DNA of 64,000 bases from Holothuria scabra (Eukaryota > Echinodermata > Holothuroidea > Aspidochirotida > Holothuriidae): the NCBI GenBank assembly GCA_037179385.1, contig CM074188.1:23825318-23889317 (forward strand). Direction: 5' to 3'. Shown here piece after piece: positions 1-13,461 of this stretch. Each line of letters begins with the position of its first letter. The first letter of the stretch is position 1. The notes beneath the pieces were generated by a model. That model ran no database searches. It was given only the letters and a program-made list of their open reading frames with translations, and was not told where the DNA came from. The position numbers and the translations under genes were made by a program.

Positions 1-189
1 CATCATCATGCTTGGTCATGCAACAATTCTCTCTACAACACAACAAATTATAGTCTTGTTTGTAATCATTATGTTGTATGGTCACAACCAGTCCTCCTAT
101 AACAGCAAATTATACTCTTGTGCATACACATCAATATACTCACAGTCTTAAACACAATGGATTTACCTTCAAAGAGAAGAGACACTTAC

Positions 190-372
190 TTTGCCCATTG
201 TTCCGGAGAGGATGCTTGCAGTTTAGCCATCTTTTGAGACTGTCTCATCTCTTGTTTGGTCCTCCTAGGGAAGGGGCTGTTGAAGACATTTCTGCTACTA
301 CGATTGGAAACATTGCCCTCGGAACCAGACGGAAGAAAGAGAGCCGGATTTAACACTGGAAACCCTTGGTAG
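190..372 (-). CDS. DENND4: DENND4 coding exon 15, linker before the PPR-like region
   Basis: Codes residues 688-749 ([14 protein letters not shown] to SSPEQWAK). [15 protein letters not shown] and EQWAK align with the conserved basic stretch that precedes the pentatricopeptide-like helices of DENND4. The acceptor AAACAG completes Asp688. The donor is GTAAGT, splitting a Lys codon; the next exon lies outside the window. Confidence 0.9.
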
Positions 373-3300
373 CTGTTTATGAAGTGAGAAGAAAAGTTGA
401 AAGTCAAAGACAAAGGCACACTAACAAACTCGGTCACCCACTATTTTTAGTATAACATGTTGGTTTTAAAATAAGGCAGATTATGTTTGACTAATTAGTA
501 AACAGACAAAGAATGCACATCATACAAACTCAGTCACCAAGTATTTGTAAAATAAAATGTTGGTTTTAAAATGATTATAGAATCATATTATGTATGACTT
601 CACTAAATGGAATTAAATGACACTTTCATGAAATACAATCCTTAATTTGAATTGCATTATCCCGAAGAAAACTGGTACAAAAACTTCAGGACCTTAGCAA
701 AGTAAATACATGAGAGCAAACTGAAAGTCATGCACCTGTAAAAAATTTCCAAATTTTTTTTACAATTTGTGCCTTTCATCAGTTGTCCAAAAAAAAAGAG
801 CAGAGGTAGTGGGAAAATAAAATTAAATAAGAAATAATCTTTTGATTTAACTACAAAAGATAATTTAATCCTATAAGATTTCTGCAAGCATTAAATGTCT
901 TGAATGAGTTGGATAAAGAATGAATTCACATTTTTTCTATGGTACTCACTCAAATTCCATCCCTTCTAATTCTGTTTCATCAGGGGGAGTAACAAAGACT
1001 GTATGTTCACTGTCTTGAACTGCTTCATAATCTATCAGCTTGACATCTTCCTTGCTTTCGGCATCGACCTGAAGAGGCAACCAAACAAAGGCACAAGGCA
1101 TAACCAAAAACTGTTGACTGCTCTAATAAAAGGAGGAGGGAGAGCACCCAATCTCTAAGGCAACCAAACTAAGGCACAAGGCATAACCAAAAACTGTTGA
1201 CTGCTTTGATTCAGTGGTCCCAATCTTTGAGACAACCAAAATGAGGCACAAAGTATGACAAAAAAAAACTGTTGACTGCTTTGATGTTAAAGGGAAAGCC
1301 CAATTTTTTCTCTAAAACCTAAAACTTCTTCCATATTCAAAACTGAAATGCTTTGGTCTCCTACTCCATGCAACAAATAGTATACCTACATTTGATGTAT
1401 GCGGTTAGGTTAGGTTAGACGGAGTTTTATAGCCCTGTTTCCAACCACTGGTTTCTAGCCAAGCCTCACAACAAACATAATTTACAACTTCAATGTGAAA
1501 TGTATCTCAAAACAATGGAGTGAGTTAATTTGATGAGATTAAATGACACACCAACATGAATGTGTTACAATGTGTCAGTCAACTCTATAAAAAGGTCAAA
1601 GTTCAAACATATTTCCAAGCATGGCTAAGTTCATATTTGGTTTTCCTTTAGTCATCTCTTACAATAGGCCAGAAATACCGTGGCCATATTCTCTAAGCCC
1701 CATCCACGGGGGGGGGGGAGATCAAAAGAATGGAGGACCACCCATTGTCACAGACATCTCCTTCCTAAACGGGCAACATTTTAACAAAAACAGTTTTTCA
1801 CACTCATGTATATTACAAAGAATGCTTTCAATGGAACCTTATATGTTTTAGGATCCAATTAATTTAGATCCCAAATATCTATCTCATCTACTGCTACGCC
1901 AAACAGATTGAGTAATGGTACTCTTGTGTACAACACTAGCTATAAACTTTCAATAAATTTTTTTGAGAGTACACTTCAAACAAAATGCCTCAATTAAACA
2001 CAAAACAAACATGAAAATGAAACAAATGTTGGCGATGAGATTATAAATATGACATTGATAAAAAATTACATGGGCAGAAAGTAGTTGAGTTTCACATAAT
2101 CATATAAAATGACAAAAACACTTCTACTTCTAAATGAGTAACCTAGGACTTAATTACCCTTCTAAACCACTCTTCCAACAAAGCAGACAGAGCAAGTATG
2201 AACATTTGCAACCAAAAAAGATAGACATGAAACCAAATTGACTCTCAGATGTCTCTTTATGTGTAATTTATGACTTAACTACCCTTTCATTCTTAAAAAA
2301 GGGCAATGACAGCACAAATTAGTTGGAATCACTTTATCAGAATGCCTCAATGCTACCCATTAAAACTGTGAGATTATAAACTGTGACAACCATATAAAAT
2401 TGAAATTCACACGAATATATAGACGTATGAGGGGATCACTTTCACATAATAAAATATAAAATGAGCAAAATATTCTAATGAGTCTCTCTATGAGGAACCT
2501 GTAACTTAATTACCCTTTCAGTACATTCTTCGAAGAAAGCAAACCGTTCGTCATGTTCTGTGACAAATGATACATCTTCCACCAGTTTTATAAATTGTTG
2601 AGTTTTTGAAAGTTGTTTGAAAAATACATGGGAGGCCTTGTCTCTGCTCTTGATGAAACCTGATTGAAAGAACGAAAATAACTTTCCAAGTCTTCAAATA
2701 ATTTTTCAAAAAACAGATGTAACTAAAGGGTGTTCAAGTCTGACACCAGATTTACCCCCTTTTAGCTTAACTTCCAAGACAATCCAGCTACTAACTGACC
2801 ACAGCTTATCTATGATGTCAACATATTATCTTTTGTGTCAACAAATAACGGTCATCCCAAAGTTTATTGACACAGGCATTTCCTTCTTCACTCATAGACA
2901 TTGCACTCTGGCATGCAGGCAACTTGGTTGTATTGCGCTCAAAGTAGAACTGGTTTTAACACACTGTATACAATGCCTCTAGTAACTGCTTTGTTAATGG
3001 CTTCACAGAAAGAAGTGAAGGCAAACCCACAGATGCATATTTTTCTCGAGGACTGCTAATCCTCATTCCCCAAGCTTATGGGGTACAATTTTGTGATGGA
3101 ATCTTATGGATATTTTCATAGCATGGAGTTTGGTGGAGTTTTCTGCCATAACTTATAATTCTGGGTTAATTATGTCTTTCTTGAAATAGGACACACTTTG
3201 TAGATCATTTGTAACTAAACAACAAACACAGCTCCTTGAAGAGTTCCAAATTTTTACGTAAATGAAACTATGGTATTATTTCTGTTTTCGCATATCATGT

Positions 3301-6300
3301 TTTTAAAACAGAGCTACATTAGTTACCATTGCAGTCGAATCTTGCGTCAGCATCTGTAACCCGCTGAGTTGGCTGCTGGGTGATTGGTAACAGGTACTTA
3401 TTGTAATCTTTCATTATAGATGCCATAAAAATTAGGAATGCATCTTGTATTTTTAACTCCAACATGGTCTGAAAATAGAAAACAAGCATATTCTGGTCAA
3501 AGTAGAAATAAAGAATGGGTTTAAAAGCAAATGCATTATGTATTTGAAGCTATGACATGGTCTAAAAGTAGAAAACAGGCATATTCTGGTCAAAGTTCAA
3601 CTACTGAATGAGGATGAAACCCAATAGATCATTTTTCTTTAAGTAAGTAGATGGTACGAAAATAGAAAACAAGCATGCTCTAGCCAAAGTTCAACCAATG
3701 AATGATAGTTAAAGCAAATAAATCACACAGCAATCCTTATCTTAACATATTTTTAAACTTTAATGGAGATGTCAATGGCCGACCACCTTGCCCGTATTAA
3801 TCCAGAGTTTGTTTATGTTTGCTGTTCTAGCTGGTGCAGTAATATTACATAGAAATCAAGGGAGCAATTAAGCTCTGGGTATACCACTGAATGGCAAATG
3901 GTTACAAATACTAAGTATTAATAACTTGTATTTTATAGAGTAAAAGTTGTAATTGGGTGTGTGATTTTGTTCAAATTAGGTAAGAGATGTGTTTCCAAAG
4001 AGAATGGTAGAGTTGGATGGAGTTTGAGTGCCCAGTTTTCAACAATTTGTTCAATTCCTGCTCGTCACAGACTTCTTTTTCCAGTTGTGGCTCACTACTC
4101 CAATTGTTCAAGCTAAGCATCAAGTCCATTAGCAGTAGGCACTGGCACAGTGGGAGGAGGGGTATGCCAGACTCCATCCCCAGTATAGCAGGAACCACTT
4201 TTTTCCAGTTTTGGCTCACTGGCTTGTTTTCCCTACTTCATTGTTTATGCTGAGCACCAAGCACAATGGCAGTAGTGAATGATAGAGGGGGGGGGAGGGG
4301 GGGAATCATCCCCAGTATGGCAGGAAACACTTTTTTTACCTGTTTCTTTTTCTTGTTGAAGTCATCATCCAGGGGTGCCATCTCCACAGCCAGATCATCT
4401 GATACACTGTCACTGATACCTGACTTGAGTACCTCCCTGTATAGTCCTGATAACATATTCAGCAGCTTCTTGGCAGGTTTCTGGTAAAGATGAAATGAAT
4501 TGAAAAAAAAATAATATAATCCCCTCATACTACATATGTACTTGCCAATAGGGTTATCACCAGACCATTTTGAGAGCCGGATAATTTGTAATCACCACCC
4601 TAGGGAAGTGGTCTAAGGGGAGGAGGTGTGTCTTTCCCTTTTGAAAATTTTTTGCAGGTTGGAGAGTGCTCATGAAAAAGAAGAAAATCAAAAGAAGTCA
4701 AAGAATTTTAGTGGGGGTGATGTTGAAGGCCGAGGGAGGGGGAGAACAAGGGGGAGATTTTTAGAGACGGGTAGCTCCGCCTCGCTTGCTGACAACCCTG
4801 CTTGCCAAAATTGTTGTCTCAAAACAGAACATGTCACTCAGATGATTCATATTGTGTGGGGCTAATGCATGAGCACTAACCTCAATGTGCTTAATGCTCC
4901 AGGGGGCAAAAATCCTCTTTTCCTCTCCTCATGTTGACAATATAAGTGAAAATTACTAAGCTTCATGCAAAGATTGATGTTACTTTTACCAAGCTGTTGC
5001 TTTGCTTTTTCTTATTAAGGAGAAAATCAGAAGTTTTTTCTTTATGGGTTTCAAAGCCCATGTAAGTGAAGTTCCGCTTTGGAATGGTTGGCAAGTATGT
5101 ACACAAGGAGACCTGACTAAACAGTTCACAAAGTTAAAAACCCAATGTACAAGAAATAGAGTTAGATATACAATGCCATTATATTTAGATGTGGTGTTTA
5201 ATCTTTACAACAAGCTCCTTTAAAATACAATGAATGGCTCTTTTTCTTGGCTGCTGGAGGTTATTTCAAGTACAGGATAATTTACATTGAATACTCCACA
5301 TGGTTCATGGTTCACTGGTTTTAATAAAAGCTTCTTAAAATGTTTTGAGCTAAATCAACCTACTGTGCTGCTCATATAAAGAGAATACTATTAAACAGCA
5401 GCTTCTATTTTTTAGTTTTGCTTTTGTTACCACGGAAACTTGGTTCAACAGACAATGAACATGACATAAAATGGGCATAAAATCTAAAGGACACATGCTC
5501 ACACTTTTTGTACACCTAGGTTTTTGTACACCTATGCTTTGTACTGACGTCAATAGCGGTACTAAAGGTACAGGTAATGAAGATACCAAAGATATCTGGT
5601 GTGTTTCTAATACTGGTTCTTGAGAAAATACTGGTACTTGAAAAAAAATCACTGGTTCTCATTTTATTCTGACAAAAATAACTGTAAGGATGTGTGGATG
5701 ATTAAAATATTCACACAAACATTTAGAGCAGAGGTTTCTGCACAGTAAATAACCCAATTGAACACACAGATGCATTACTGTGCAGGATAACATGGGAGCC
5801 ATGCATGGCTTAGGTTCCTTCCCACCGGACTTCCCTACCCGGGTGTTGAGAACTGGCACTGTCTGAATACCGGTTCTTTGTGTTTAACAATACCGGTACC
5901 AATATTTTCACGGTATCGCCAAACCCTTCTGTTGAGCAAGTAATGACATTAAATGCCTTTGGTCAACCTTAAAAGATCTAAATGTCCTCATGGACTTGGT
6001 CATAATCCATGTCTTTTAAACAAAAATTACTTGCCTTAAAGCAGCTCATTGAAATGGTTCTTCAAATTCAGCCAATTTTTCCAAAGTTGTTAAGTTTTCT
6101 TACCATTGACAAATGGTCAAACTTAGATAATTTCCATATCTTACATACAAATAACTGTTTTAAGAGTGAGTATTTAGCAGCTTAACTCAGTTTTCACAAA
6201 TGTGTGACCACACACTTATTCATATTATGCACAAAACCATTGCAAGCCAGGACACTACAAAATTCAAAATTTGAACTTTTCTGTAACTTTTGGACATGAA

Positions 6301-9300
6301 ACTTGACTAATCATGCTAATTATAAGCATTATCATGTGGTAGTACCCTTACACACTCTCACTAAGTTATCCATAACAACTCAATAAGCTCTTTAGTAAAT
6401 ACATATTAAAATGATGCTTTATTAAGAACACCAAGATTGACAAAGAAATTCTGTATGCAACAGCCATTACTTTGAATTCTCCAAATTTTATGATTCCTGC
6501 AACTCAATTTTGGTAGTTTTTTTTCAACTTAGGTCATTAAATTCACAAATTACAGTTACCCAAATCGTCACCAAAATGACCCTATATGACCAATCAAGTT
6601 TTCTGCCAATGTATTTTCTTTATTACCAATTATCATACAACAAATTGTTTTTCAGTCATTTTGCAGAAATAGCAATTTTCAGAAAACCCCCAACCTGAAT
6701 GATTCACACTAAAGGAGCTTTTGTATGGTGAAAAATATGTTAAGGGAATCCCCCATTACTCCGCTAAACATTGGTGACTTGCACTTTGAATGCGATATAT
6801 TCAACAATAGCAAGACTCATACAATAGCATTACCTAAACATTGACAACACATTGACGTCATTTGGGAGGAATAACAATGGAACTTATGTTCGCACTGCTG
6901 AACTTCGTGTAAAAACATAAATGTAGGGTGGGCAGAATGCATGCAGTAGGATTTGCACTATGTGTGGATGGCAGGCATGTCCCATCAGCTGACCAATCAG
7001 CTGTCTGCATTTGTTGATTTTGGTTTGCTATTCCTCCACAAGAGGGTACACACTTTGAATTGTGTTATTATGCAAAAGGTCTCTACCTTACCGGAAAAAT
7101 CATGCACAGTAGTGTGGATATTATCTTGAACCATTTAATCTCTGTATTGGGTTTTTTTTTTTTTTAACTTTGTCCTGGAGAAAGCATTTCCAGGCTATTT
7201 TTCTGTCACATTGGATGAAGGAAAAAACTGAGTTGGGGGAATATTTTTACTTAATGTGGTAAAATTTGCTGAACTTCATTGTCACTGCTGCATTAAAGCA
7301 CTAAATGAAAGGCCATTGTTAGAGTGCTTACTTCACAGAAAGGGTTGACATGTTGAACATTGAAAGATGCAAACAGGCCAAATTTCCTGTAAGAAAAGGT
7401 AAGGTAACATGGAATTGTACGGCCCAGTTCTTAACTACATAATTTGAGCTGAGCTGTCCATGGCCTTTTTCCAGTTGTGACTCGTTGGTTTTGTTTTACC
7501 CACTCTATTGCTTATGCTGTGCACCAAGCACAATGGCAGCAGGTTCTATTTTTTAAGTATTTGGTATGACCGGGCCAGGACTCAAATGCCCAACCTCCCA
7601 ATAGCTGGTTGGATGCTCTAACCTCTTGACCATGCAGTCAGTCACACAAAAGTCAACATGTTGAACATTGAGAGATGAAAACAGGCAACAATACCTGAAA
7701 AATTTGACTTTTATTACATTCCTTACATTTCCACTAACTAGCTCAGTTTTGGGACCAAAGAGAAACAATGGTGCTCTTTTGACAACAAAAGAGTTAGTTA
7801 GTTAGATAGAGTTTTACGGGCCAGTCTCCAACCTATTGCTTCAAGTCAAGCCAGCCATGGCCACAACCCTTTTTTTTTTTTTCCCAGATGGCAAAAGAGT
7901 GATGATAGTTTTACACTGGGCTGAGGACTGTAGGGTGAGTATGCATTTAAGACCCTTAGTTTACTTAGTGTAAGAAGTAAAGTTACAAACCTAGCAAAGT
8001 TGAAAAGGTAAATCTCGCATGAGAAGTTAACCTTACCTTTGGCAAGATCTTCCAATTCATTCCTTTCTTATCATCAGGACTGAAATAGAAAAAGCAACAT
8101 GAAATATGATTGAGCACCCGGCTGTTTCCAAACTTAATCAACAAAACGTTTCTTAGTATCATTTCAATTACGTATTTTTTAGGCACTAATTAACATATCA
8201 CTTGCAATAACAACACCTCTCACTCAATTTCATTTGTGAATCCTATAATGGGTCTGCGGCTGACAGAATGTAACATCAACTGAAAGCATTGCCTAGCTCT
8301 AATGGTTTTTGAAGACGAGCAAGGCAATGAAACTGGCTGAATTTACATAGAAATATGTTAAATTCCATGCAGACAAAACACTAAGCGATGGCAGAGCTAA
8401 GTCACTACTTTTCCTGGATGCTCCTTTAATGAAATAAGAATTACATAATAAAAACCTTTCACTAGTTTGGAAAATTAAAATGTCTTTTTTTTTTTTTTTT
8501 TTTGAGGTTTCAGTTTCTAAGTCATTTTCTTGCCAAAGTAAGGAGAGGTGCCAAATATTTTTTGCCCTTAAAAGTCATTTGGACTTCAGTGTAAGGCAGG
8601 ATTTGGTTTTGACTGCCTTCCAAACCTACTATAAGTTTTTATTGGTATTAACAAACATCTGATGCAGGTTTTTTTGATCTGAATGTTGAGTTAGAGCAAC
8701 CTTTTCACCAAGACATGTAAAAAGAATGAAAATTTCAGTAAACCCTCATCATTTTTTACTGAACTTTTAAGCAGTAGCTTCTAATTGGTTATTTTTACAT
8801 CATAGCTTTTCACTCTGTTGTTAATTTCTATGCATTGTCTACAGTTCAATCTGCTTCAAAACTTTCAATTATTAATTAGGTCTTTGAAATTGTTGTGTTT
8901 TAGAATGTACATTGTTATGATTTAACACTATATAAATACTTCCATTTGAATTTGAATGTAAAAATTAAACAAAAGAAAATCATTCAAGTTTGTACCTTAG
9001 AGGGTTATACTTACAGAAGTATGGTGTTTGTGTCTATATCTACACAAGTTGCATCTGACGGTGCGTCATATGTATCAAAATATCTTGAATCGATACCAAA
9101 TATGACCGGAAACGGAGCATTCAGTGTCATTGCAAGAAACAATGGACACAACGGTACATATGGACATTGCCAAACAAAGGGAAATATCATCTGGAAAGAA
9201 AAAAAAAACATTTACAGTTCAGTAAACTCCAACAACAGACTTCATGTCACTCATATTCATGTGTTACAAGTAATACTGCATATTAGATCATTTAAACAAC

Positions 9301-12300
9301 ATGTCTTACAAATGACCTGTCAATAATTGGAAAAGGCAAACTGCAAAGACAAAAGTCCTGCTACCTCATGAAAAAGGAAGAAAAATGCTGTTGGCAATTT
9401 GCCCACAAAAACTCTAATTACTACCTTAAGGTTTCCCACACACTTTCTTCCACCCCATCTGTAAGTCCAAAACCAAACAAACGAGCATTTCATGACTTTT
9501 CTATCATATTCTAAAACGAACAATGCACTTTCAGATTTAAGGGCAAAATTACAGCTACAACCAAGCCACTCAAATAAAAATGTTTTGCAAAACTTCTGAA
9601 AGAAAATATATTTTTTGCACCTACAACTTTCTAGAACATTTATAACAGTTTGACTCTTTCTGACTTTCAAGCCCAGGAAAACCCAAAGGTATTATTTAAT
9701 GACTTTCCAGTTTTTCCATAACATGTCAAAATTTAGAACTAGAAAGCCAACAGGCTTAGTGATTCCTTGCCATATGATATATCAATAGCAAACATGGAAA
9801 CAAACATGACATGCATGAGATCCCATACAATTATCCTACTGAACTGAGATACCTTACTAGTAAGGCCAAAACTTTTTGACCTCATGTGACCCAAAATGAC
9901 CTTTCGACCCCTTAAAAACAATAGTGATCACCTCACCAACACGTCCATCAACATGAGCAATTCAAAATTAAGCTTAGTACAGTATGAGCATGGAAGTACT
10001 ACCTCCATGGTATGAGATCCCTCACAGTTATCCCCCTAAAAATATTATGTTTAAAGGGTTTTATCTTTTGTCACCTCAAACCTTTGATCTCCACAAACAA
10101 GAGGAATTTCTCACACAGCTTTAACATGCCAGAAAACTGTTTTGTCTCATTACTTGATAAAGCGGTATTTTGAAACCATTTTTATCCAAAGTTTGATCAA
10201 TGGGGACAGCTCACCTTCTGAAGTCTCTGTCTTCCGATGCCTCTATGTTTCCAAAAGTCTGCTATTGAGGTTAGTGTTTAAACAAGCCCTCATCCAAACA
10301 CTCTCCTACATGCATTGGATCAAAAACTGTGTTTTCACATACCCCACGCTCGAAGTAACACTGTGTTACCTCACGCTCGAGTAACGTGGGACCGCGGGTT
10401 AACGCAGGGTCGGTGTTTAAATTTCGATCCACCCCAAATCGCAGGGTTAAGCGGTTTTAAACATCGTGTTTGTTTTAATCAAGCAAGGTCACAGGTATTT
10501 ATGGCACTGATGACAGGTATTTTCTTACATTTTACTGTAATCGGTGTGTAAAATATTTGACCTCGTTACTATGGTAATGCTATCCAATCAACGAAACACT
10601 GGGTATGTGAGAACACAGACTAGAAAACACAGGGTTAACCTGCGGTTTTGTCTGATTGTAAACACGAGTTAACACTGGGTGTTGCGGGGTATGTGAGACC
10701 AAGCCTAAAGAGACATCTGAACAGAGATGTGTAACCTTGGCTATTAGTGATGGCAATTTTTGCTTTATGGGGGAAATGCCCCACCCATTGTCTATGGTAT
10801 CCTTTGCAAATTAACAAAAGCTGATATCTCTATTAATCCATAATTTAACAAGACTTTTAATTTGCCTTTTGTCTACTTATACTGTAGGTACAGCATAACA
10901 CACAGTACAAGTTTTCCTTGTTTGATACACAGTTTACAACATTATGCTTGCTCTTATTACCTGAACTAATTTTAAATGACAGCAGCAATGCAAAATAAAA
11001 TCTTAATACTTTTGAAAAGTGTCATTAAGGGTAATCTTGAAGCAATGGTTCTATGCATTAACCTTAATGATACACTTCTTTTTTTTGGGGGGGGGGATAG
11101 TGACATGGATAAAAATGAAATGTGAGACAAGAATTCCCACTCGATGATGATATTTGACATAACTATAATCCTTCACATAGGGGTTACTTTTTTGGTGCAG
11201 TTATCCAGATATATGCAGAGATGAGGCAAGTAGTATGCTGATACATTTTATGCTATCAAAAATTAAAACAAATTTTACAATGAAACTTAAGTAATAAATA
11301 ATCACTGTAGAGCATATTGAAAATGTAAAGCAGAAGCACCAATGTAGATAGACACCAATGTTTCAATCTGTGTTCAACAAAAATCCTAATACAAACACAC
11401 TATTTGTTCAATTCCACCAGCTTTTATGTAAAGGACACTATTTCTGAAGGGTGTCAAGCTACAGTATTTCTAAGATGACTTTCAGTTTAGAAACTTGATC
11501 AAGTGTACATGAACTTCTCCATCTCCAGACAATGGCTAGGCAAACAACTTTTATTTGTGGTCAGATGAGACAAGATAATGTGGACAGTTATTTTACGCTT
11601 GATTTTGCAGAGGTGTGACTTTCATGGAGGTCTGACATTTTGACCACAAATAGAGTACTAAATGCATGCAGGGAATGGCAGGAAATAGGAGTATAGACAA
11701 ACAATGGGCTGCCATGGTTGTTATGTAATGAGATAAAAATAAGCTTTCTTCAGAGGGTTTATAAGAGTCAATTAACACCACTTATACAGTCCATTGAGCT
11801 GTATGTTTGTATGAGGTAATCCTTCAGGACACTGTTGTGGGGATAACTGGCAGTCAACTGTGAAAAATAATGCCAGATAACTGTTACCAAATGGCAAAGA
11901 ATGGGTCAGTCACAATTTGATTCACTCTATTAGGCAATGACAGTTCATGTGCGCTGAAGGGTATTTGATACCAAATGATCAGTATAAATTAGGTTCTTTT
12001 TTGTAAAGCTAATTAACTGTGGTATATCTAATTAATCAATTCCAATTTCCAATTCATGCATGCTTGCATGCACATGTCCTCATGAGGACAGTAGGCACAA
12101 GGATTGCCAAATATTAGCACTTTTTGCCACTAAATTTAATGTTTTCTTCAGGTTTTTCTTTAAGATTATTGAAAAAGCAATGTATGTTATAAAAGAGATT
12201 CTTGTGCATCACACAGAATACTCTCTGTTCAAAGTTTACACTTATGAAGTTCCACATCAGTCATCTACTTACTGTGCATAGAAGCATCTTCTAATATTTT

Positions 12301-13414
12301 CAGACTTTGTCCCTAAATGACCCTTGTACAGACTGTTTAAACTCACATGTTCCACATCAGTTTCATGAAAATCTATTTACTTGTGGCTGCAAAATCAGCA
12401 TACCCATGAGCATTGAAGCATGTATGCTAGCCTGATGAACACATTTTGCCTTTTAAGATTTTATATTTTGCTCTGCCCACTTTTCATGTATTAATACTTG
12501 GAACTTAATGTAATAACAGGGTACAATTTCATGCCAGAATCAACATACTGCACAGTGTTCTACCATGTGATGTGCCTTTTTGTGCACCTAAGACCTTCTT
12601 CCTATGAGTTTGCTTCAGCACTTTACAAATACATTTTCAAAATTACCTCACTAAAGAATTTAAATAGTGAAGTTAATGATCTGTTCCAAAAAAATCATAT
12701 ACCTATGCCTTTTACATTACCCATGCCAAATTATTCGTACCCTTTCACCCTAACCGCTCATGTATATTAACTTCAACAGTTATACTCTTTTGAGATGTAG
12801 TGTTTGCAAGGTTTAGATGTTTTGAACTCTGATGACCCCCAATGACCTTTGACATCCAATAAAAACAATAGGGGTCATCTACTCAATATGGACAATCCAC
12901 TTGGTAAATATGAGATTCCTGGCAGTTACCTTTCTTGACATATGGTGTTTACAAGTTTTTGAGCTTTTCATCTCTAATGACCCCAAATGACCTTTGACCT
13001 CCACCAAAAATAATGGTGATCATCTACTTAATATGGGCAATCCACCTGCTATGTATGAGATCCCTCACATATTCCCTTCTTGAGATACAGTGTTTACAAG
13101 ATTTTGACCTTTTTTCCTCTGGTGACCCCAGATGACCTTTGACCTCCATCAAAAACAATAGGGACCATCTACTCAATATGGACAATCAGCATGGTAAGTA
13201 TGAGACTGCTCACATTTTTCCTTCTGGAGATATCGTGTTTACAAGCAATTTCCAAGGCATTTACATTTTGACCTCTAATGACCCCAAATGACCTTTGATC
13301 TCTACCAAAAAAAATAGGGACCATCTACTCAATGTGGACATTCTACATGCCAAGTTTGAGATCCCTGGGGGTTACCCTTCTTGAGATATCCTGTTTACAA
13401 GCAGGCGTCACACA

Positions 13415-13461
<47 letters not shown>

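Larger units (their letters stand above)
1069..2513 (-). other. DENND4 intron 13
   Basis: Contains a short tandem repeat touching the exon 14 acceptor, a 5'-truncated SINE tail, a run of nine G near 1710, and a local duplication carrying degenerate copies of the exon 13 end. No independent gene is seen. Confidence 0.8.
4481..8036 (-). other. DENND4 intron 10
   Basis: Contains one hAT-like MITE copy, one TTAA MITE copy and two SINE pieces. The rest (for example 4550-5500 and 6400-7400) shows nothing I can identify; open frames there are short and lack coding character. Confidence 0.75.

Noticed and set aside
1403..1420. Interstitial telomere repeat
   Set aside because: Only about three TTAGG-like units, placed exactly at the tail of a SINE copy.
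7553..7645. Functional tRNA gene
   Set aside because: The tRNA-like heads are substituted, lack a full cloverleaf and are always joined to the same SINE body.
8946..9326. 126-codon plus-strand open frame
   Set aside because: It is the antisense shadow of DENND4 coding exon 9, whose minus-strand reading has clear cDENN motifs and splice sites.
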